Shown: positions 45,376 through 64,000 of the stretch, piece after piece | How the letters are laid out: every line of letters begins with the position of its first letter | How positions within the stretch are numbered: position 1 is the first letter of the stretch | Source of the DNA: Batillaria attramentaria | Taxonomy: Eukaryota; Mollusca; Gastropoda; Batillariidae | Direction: 5' to 3' | Length of the DNA stretch: 64,000 nt | Assembly: GCA_018292915.2 (NCBI GenBank) | Contig: JACVVK020000341.1 | Location: 496,001-560,000 of the forward strand | Made by a program: the position numbers and the translations under genes | Notes under the pieces: model-generated | Databases searched by the model: none | The model's input: the letters and a program-made list of their open reading frames with translations, nothing else | Told to the model about the DNA's origin: nothing

Positions 45376-47260
45376 AAGAGACTCTCCACGCTCTCACTCC
45401 GTAGTTCCGCGTGATGCAGCAAGCCGGTATCGAATCAGACAAAATTTCTTCCGGCTCAGACGACCACATTGTCAGACGGCTCTCTGTTATTGGTCAACAT
45501 CCCTACAGGAGCAAGAATCGCAGACTGTGTCTGAGCAGTCCGCCTGGCGGGAAACTTTGTCCCCATCTCAACCCCTCTCTCCTCCTGTCCGTCAACAGAG
45601 GGCGTGCGTCACAGGCAGAAGTGGCTACTCGTCTTTTGCTGCTCTGGCAGTCTCCTGAGATGTGTCGCCATTTTTCCCTCTTCCTGCACAAACAAATGGC
45701 TCAATTTCCGCGCGTCTGATAGACTTGCTGCCACGTTGCTTGTCGCTTCACTGCTTCCTCCTGATTACTCCGCCGAAAATAGTCCGGGAGATGGGCTGGA
45801 CGGGCAAATCAAAACAAAAAGCGTTTGGTTATGTATGTCGTGATCAGAGTATTATTCCAAGATTCTTTCAAACTTGTATGTCGTGATGAGAGTATTATCC
45901 CAAGACTTGTTCAAAACTGTAATAATTTTACATTTTGTTATTTAAAATTGTTTACAATTATTTTTCACAAAACTGGGAATCGTCTTCATTGCTTAATTTC
46001 ATGGAAAACTTCCAAAATTGGAAATATTTGGAGGAAAAAAATTGTTTTCTTTTCCGTGTTTGGAGCACATCTGTACTGTGCCGTGAAATTCTCAGTAATA
46101 CAACTTCTCGAAGGCAGGAATTTGTCATTTTGTTGGTCAAAACAAAAACAAAAAAAAAAAGATCTGTGTCTGGTGGCACTCGAAGAGAGAGTTATCATCC
46201 TACTGCTCTGGTTGTCATGGCAATGCTGGTAATGATAATCTGAATACGATTTAGAGCCTAACGGACGGCAACAGGAATAAACGATCATTGTGTCAACACT
46301 GTGAACGTAATAACCAGTCGCTGTAACAGGACATATTTCACCTAGATCTAATTTCCCGTCTGGGCGTAACAACTTACCGCCATATTGACTTGTCGCCATA
46401 GCAGTAACTGAATGAAGTGTCACTGCAACTGTTTGTAGGAGACTGTCACCCGATGGTCCGTGAACTAGTCCCCTAGACTAACAGACCGCCGCACAGTCCT
46501 TGACTCAGCCCGATAATCAAATATCTCCCCCCGCTTGACGGCCGACCATTGCCCGGGTTAATGATTTGAGCAGACGTGACGAGCGGCGGCAAAATGGGGA
46601 GGAAACTACACAGCCAGTCTCCATGATTTACCTCCCTTGCAGCGATCGCAGCTAATCTGGCCGGCCCAAAGACCGGTGACCCTAGGGCTGGTCGGCCATT
46701 TCTCTTCTTGCTTTACAGAAGACATTTATTCCGCGCACAATGCCGCGTCATCGGTAGCCACAGTGTCGGGAAAGATCCATTCTGACCTTACGCTCTCCTG
46801 GAGCGGAAACTCTCATTTCCCCCCGTTCCGTTTCGTGACAAGTTTTTTTGGTGAAGTCGTGGCGGTTTGGCCTTTAAGAAAAATCTGGAATTCTCTCAGG
46901 AATTTGTCACTGTGAATTGTGTGTCATGCGCTGCTTGTGAACATATTGTGACCTTTGGTAGAGGACATCTTCATTTGAACTGTACCTTTTTTAAGGAGAT
47001 ACTTGCAGACAGACAGTATATTGTTCACTGGCTTTGGTATATCCTCTTGGACTTGTAAAGGTGTCAGTTTTTAAAGTTTCCACCATCGTCCAAGTGATGA
47101 TCACTAATCAGCAACGGAATCTGTTCATTCAACGTTCAGTCCTTCTTCACGGTGTCTGTCAATCACCTTGTTCACTGTCATTAACCTTATGTTAAATGCG
47201 TTTCCGTGATTATGCTTGCGCACTTCCTAACATTCACACGAGAATTATTTGTTTTCTGTG
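43090..47260. other. No complete gene seen; isolated exon-like signals only
   Basis: Contains G/C homopolymer runs (43,770-43,785, 43,857-43,867, 44,214-44,252), (GT)n at 45,320-45,374, a duplicated 24-base unit (43,609-43,656) and a duplicated ~50-base unit (45,833-45,905). A 33-base exon-like piece with a good acceptor (tacctcccttgcag) lies at 46,643-46,675. Upstream exons of the gene ending at 47,380 should be here or further left. Confidence 0.35.
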
Positions 47261-47266
47261 TTCCAG

Positions 47267-47380
47267 ACTCCCCGCCGAGGTCGACGTGTGAAGAACCTTG
47301 ATTACGTCAGCATGGATCGTTCAACAGACGCTGAAGAAGGGCATAAGCTCAGCTGGAGAGAAAGAGCAGGGAGTATATAG
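47267..47380 (+). CDS. Terminal coding exon of an unidentified gene
   Basis: A strong acceptor (tgttttctgtgttccag) is followed by 37 open codons and TAG at 47,378-47,380. The segment reads TPRRGRRVKNLDYVSMDRST, then DAEEGHKLSWRERAGSI. It enters at phase 0. Its basic start, the Tyr-centred YVSM motif and a polar end look like the cytoplasmic tail of a membrane protein, but no family is recognised. The preceding exons were not identified. The other two frames after this acceptor hit stops within 12 codons. Confidence 0.45.
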   Translation, partial: TPRRGRRVKNLDYVSMDRSTDAEEGHKLSWRERAGSI

Positions 47381-47477
47381 GACGGATGTGTCATCAACAC
47401 TTTCGTATGTGGTTCCGCCAGGACGTGTCCTTTTGCCTCACGACGTCTGCCTTTCGTCTGAATCCAGTCTGGTGAAT

Positions 47478-47649
47478 CTAGCCATGTGATGACGTAGTTT
47501 GTGACGTACTGTTGGTTGACCTAGTCGTGTGATGACGTAGTTTGTGACATATTGTCAGTCGACCAAGCCATGTGATGACGTAGTTGACGACGTACCGTGG
47601 GTTGACCTAGCCATGTGATGACGTAGTTCGTGACGTACTGTTGTGCTTA
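47478..47649 (+). repeat. 43-base tandem repeat, four units, each with paired TGACG boxes
   Basis: Unit ctagccatgtgatgacgtag + tttgtgacgtactgttggttgac. Each unit holds gatgacgta and most hold a second tgacgta. It lies ~100 bases after the stop of the previous gene and ~325 bases before the first possible start codon of the receptor, so it could serve either as 3' UTR or as upstream control sequence. Confidence 0.85.
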
Positions 47650-48004
47650 TTGGTACGCACGACGACGCATTCGGGTTCGCTACACACAGGAAGTGAATGA
47701 CTCTACCTGGTGACAACATAAACTGTGGTATGCTGTGAACTTACGGCAAATTCACAATGTGATCATGCCACGTGTTTCGCATTCATCAGTCACATTCGTG
47801 TCAGCGTACATCGCCGATAAACAGTATGAGGACTGGCGACTTGATTGTGCTCACAGCTTGACTCACAGCTCCTTCTCTTCATGAGTTTTTCCCTCCAGTG
47901 TTTTGAGACTCACCGTCAAATTGCGAACTTCGAGAAGAGCGGCTGCTGATGTCACGTGACCGTGGTAGTTTGCTATGCGCGGCATGGGATGCATTGTGGA
48001 CAAG

Positions 48005-63420
<15,416 letters not shown>

Positions 63421-63436
<16 letters not shown>

Positions 63437-64000
63437 GTGAGTCTATAGACTGGGATGGGGTGAGTCTGTATACTGGGATGGGGTGAGTCTGTATACTGGG
63501 ATGGGGTGAGTCTATATACTGGGATGAGGTGAGTCTATATACTGGGATGGGGTGAGTATATAGACTGGGATGGGGTGAGTCTATATACTGGGATGGGGTG
63601 ATTCTACATACTGGGATGGGGTGAGTCTATATACTGGGATGGGGTGAGCCTATATACTGGGATGGGGTGAGTCTATATACTGGGATGGGGTGAGTCTATA
63701 TACTGGGATGGGGTGAGTTCCTATACTACAACACTCTATAGACTGGGATGTGGTGAGTTCCCATACTACAACCCTCTATATACTGGGATGGGGTGAGTTA
63801 CTATACTACAACACTCTGTAGACTGGGATGGGGTGAGTCTATAGACTATGATGGGGTGAGTTCCTATACTACAACCCTCTATAGACTGGGATGGGGTGAG
63901 TTCCTATACTACAACCCTCTATAGACTGGGATGGGGTGAGTTCCTATACTACAACACTCTATATACTGGGATGGGGTGAGTTACTATACCACAACACTCT
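63421..64000 (+). repeat. 23-base minisatellite that copies the exon 19 5' splice site
   Basis: Unit tatatactgggatggggtgag + tc. The first unit is the end of exon 19 plus its donor. Thirteen units run to 63,719, then ~41-base units (with cctatactacaaccctctat added) continue to the window edge. Confidence 0.95.

Overview
The window looks like nuclear DNA from an animal, most likely a lophotrochozoan and plausibly a gastropod mollusc. The evidence is short exons (33-300 bases) with GT..AG introns, many tRNA-derived SINEs whose tails share a ggacgttaaac-type motif, very long (GT)n/(CA)n, (CT)n and (GA)n tracts, and long intronic minisatellites. The taxon is an inference. There are no bacterial operons, CRISPR arrays or rRNA genes, and I found no intact transposase or reverse transcriptase.

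Left end (1-3,810): the last three coding exons of a lipocalin-like gene on the + strand, with a stop at 3,648 and an AATAAA at 3,804. The 5' exon carrying the signal peptide is not visible. Repeats fill 3,810-8,985. At 9,006-10,409 a two-exon + strand gene encodes a 112-residue protein: signal peptide, about 14 extracellular residues, one membrane helix and a basic tail. Its 3' flank is a 28-base minisatellite in which most units carry a TGACGTCA or near-TGACGTCA box.

Middle (10.8-47.2 kb): mostly gene-poor. It holds SINEs, inverted and nested dispersed repeats, tandem arrays, five G/T-only tracts all on the + strand, and a few exon-like fragments (22.4-22.7 kb, 25.1 kb) that I cannot join into a gene. 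A convincing terminal coding exon at 47,267-47,380 shows that a + strand gene ends just before the next one.

Right end (47,975-64,000): the main gene of the window is an adhesion G-protein-coupled receptor (family B2) on the + strand. I reconstruct nineteen exons, and every splice phase agrees. From the start at 48,005 they encode 834 residues: signal peptide, small EGF-like Cys-rich module, pentraxin-like domain, hormone-receptor motif (HRM), GAIN domain, GPS, then TM1-TM3. The remaining helices lie beyond the window. Oddities in this gene include loss of both cysteines of the pentraxin disulfide, a GPS reading C-L-Q-P-G where C-H/N-H-L-T/S is usual, a triplicated in-frame 3' splice site before exon 12, and a minisatellite that has copied the 5' splice site of exon 19 at least a dozen times.
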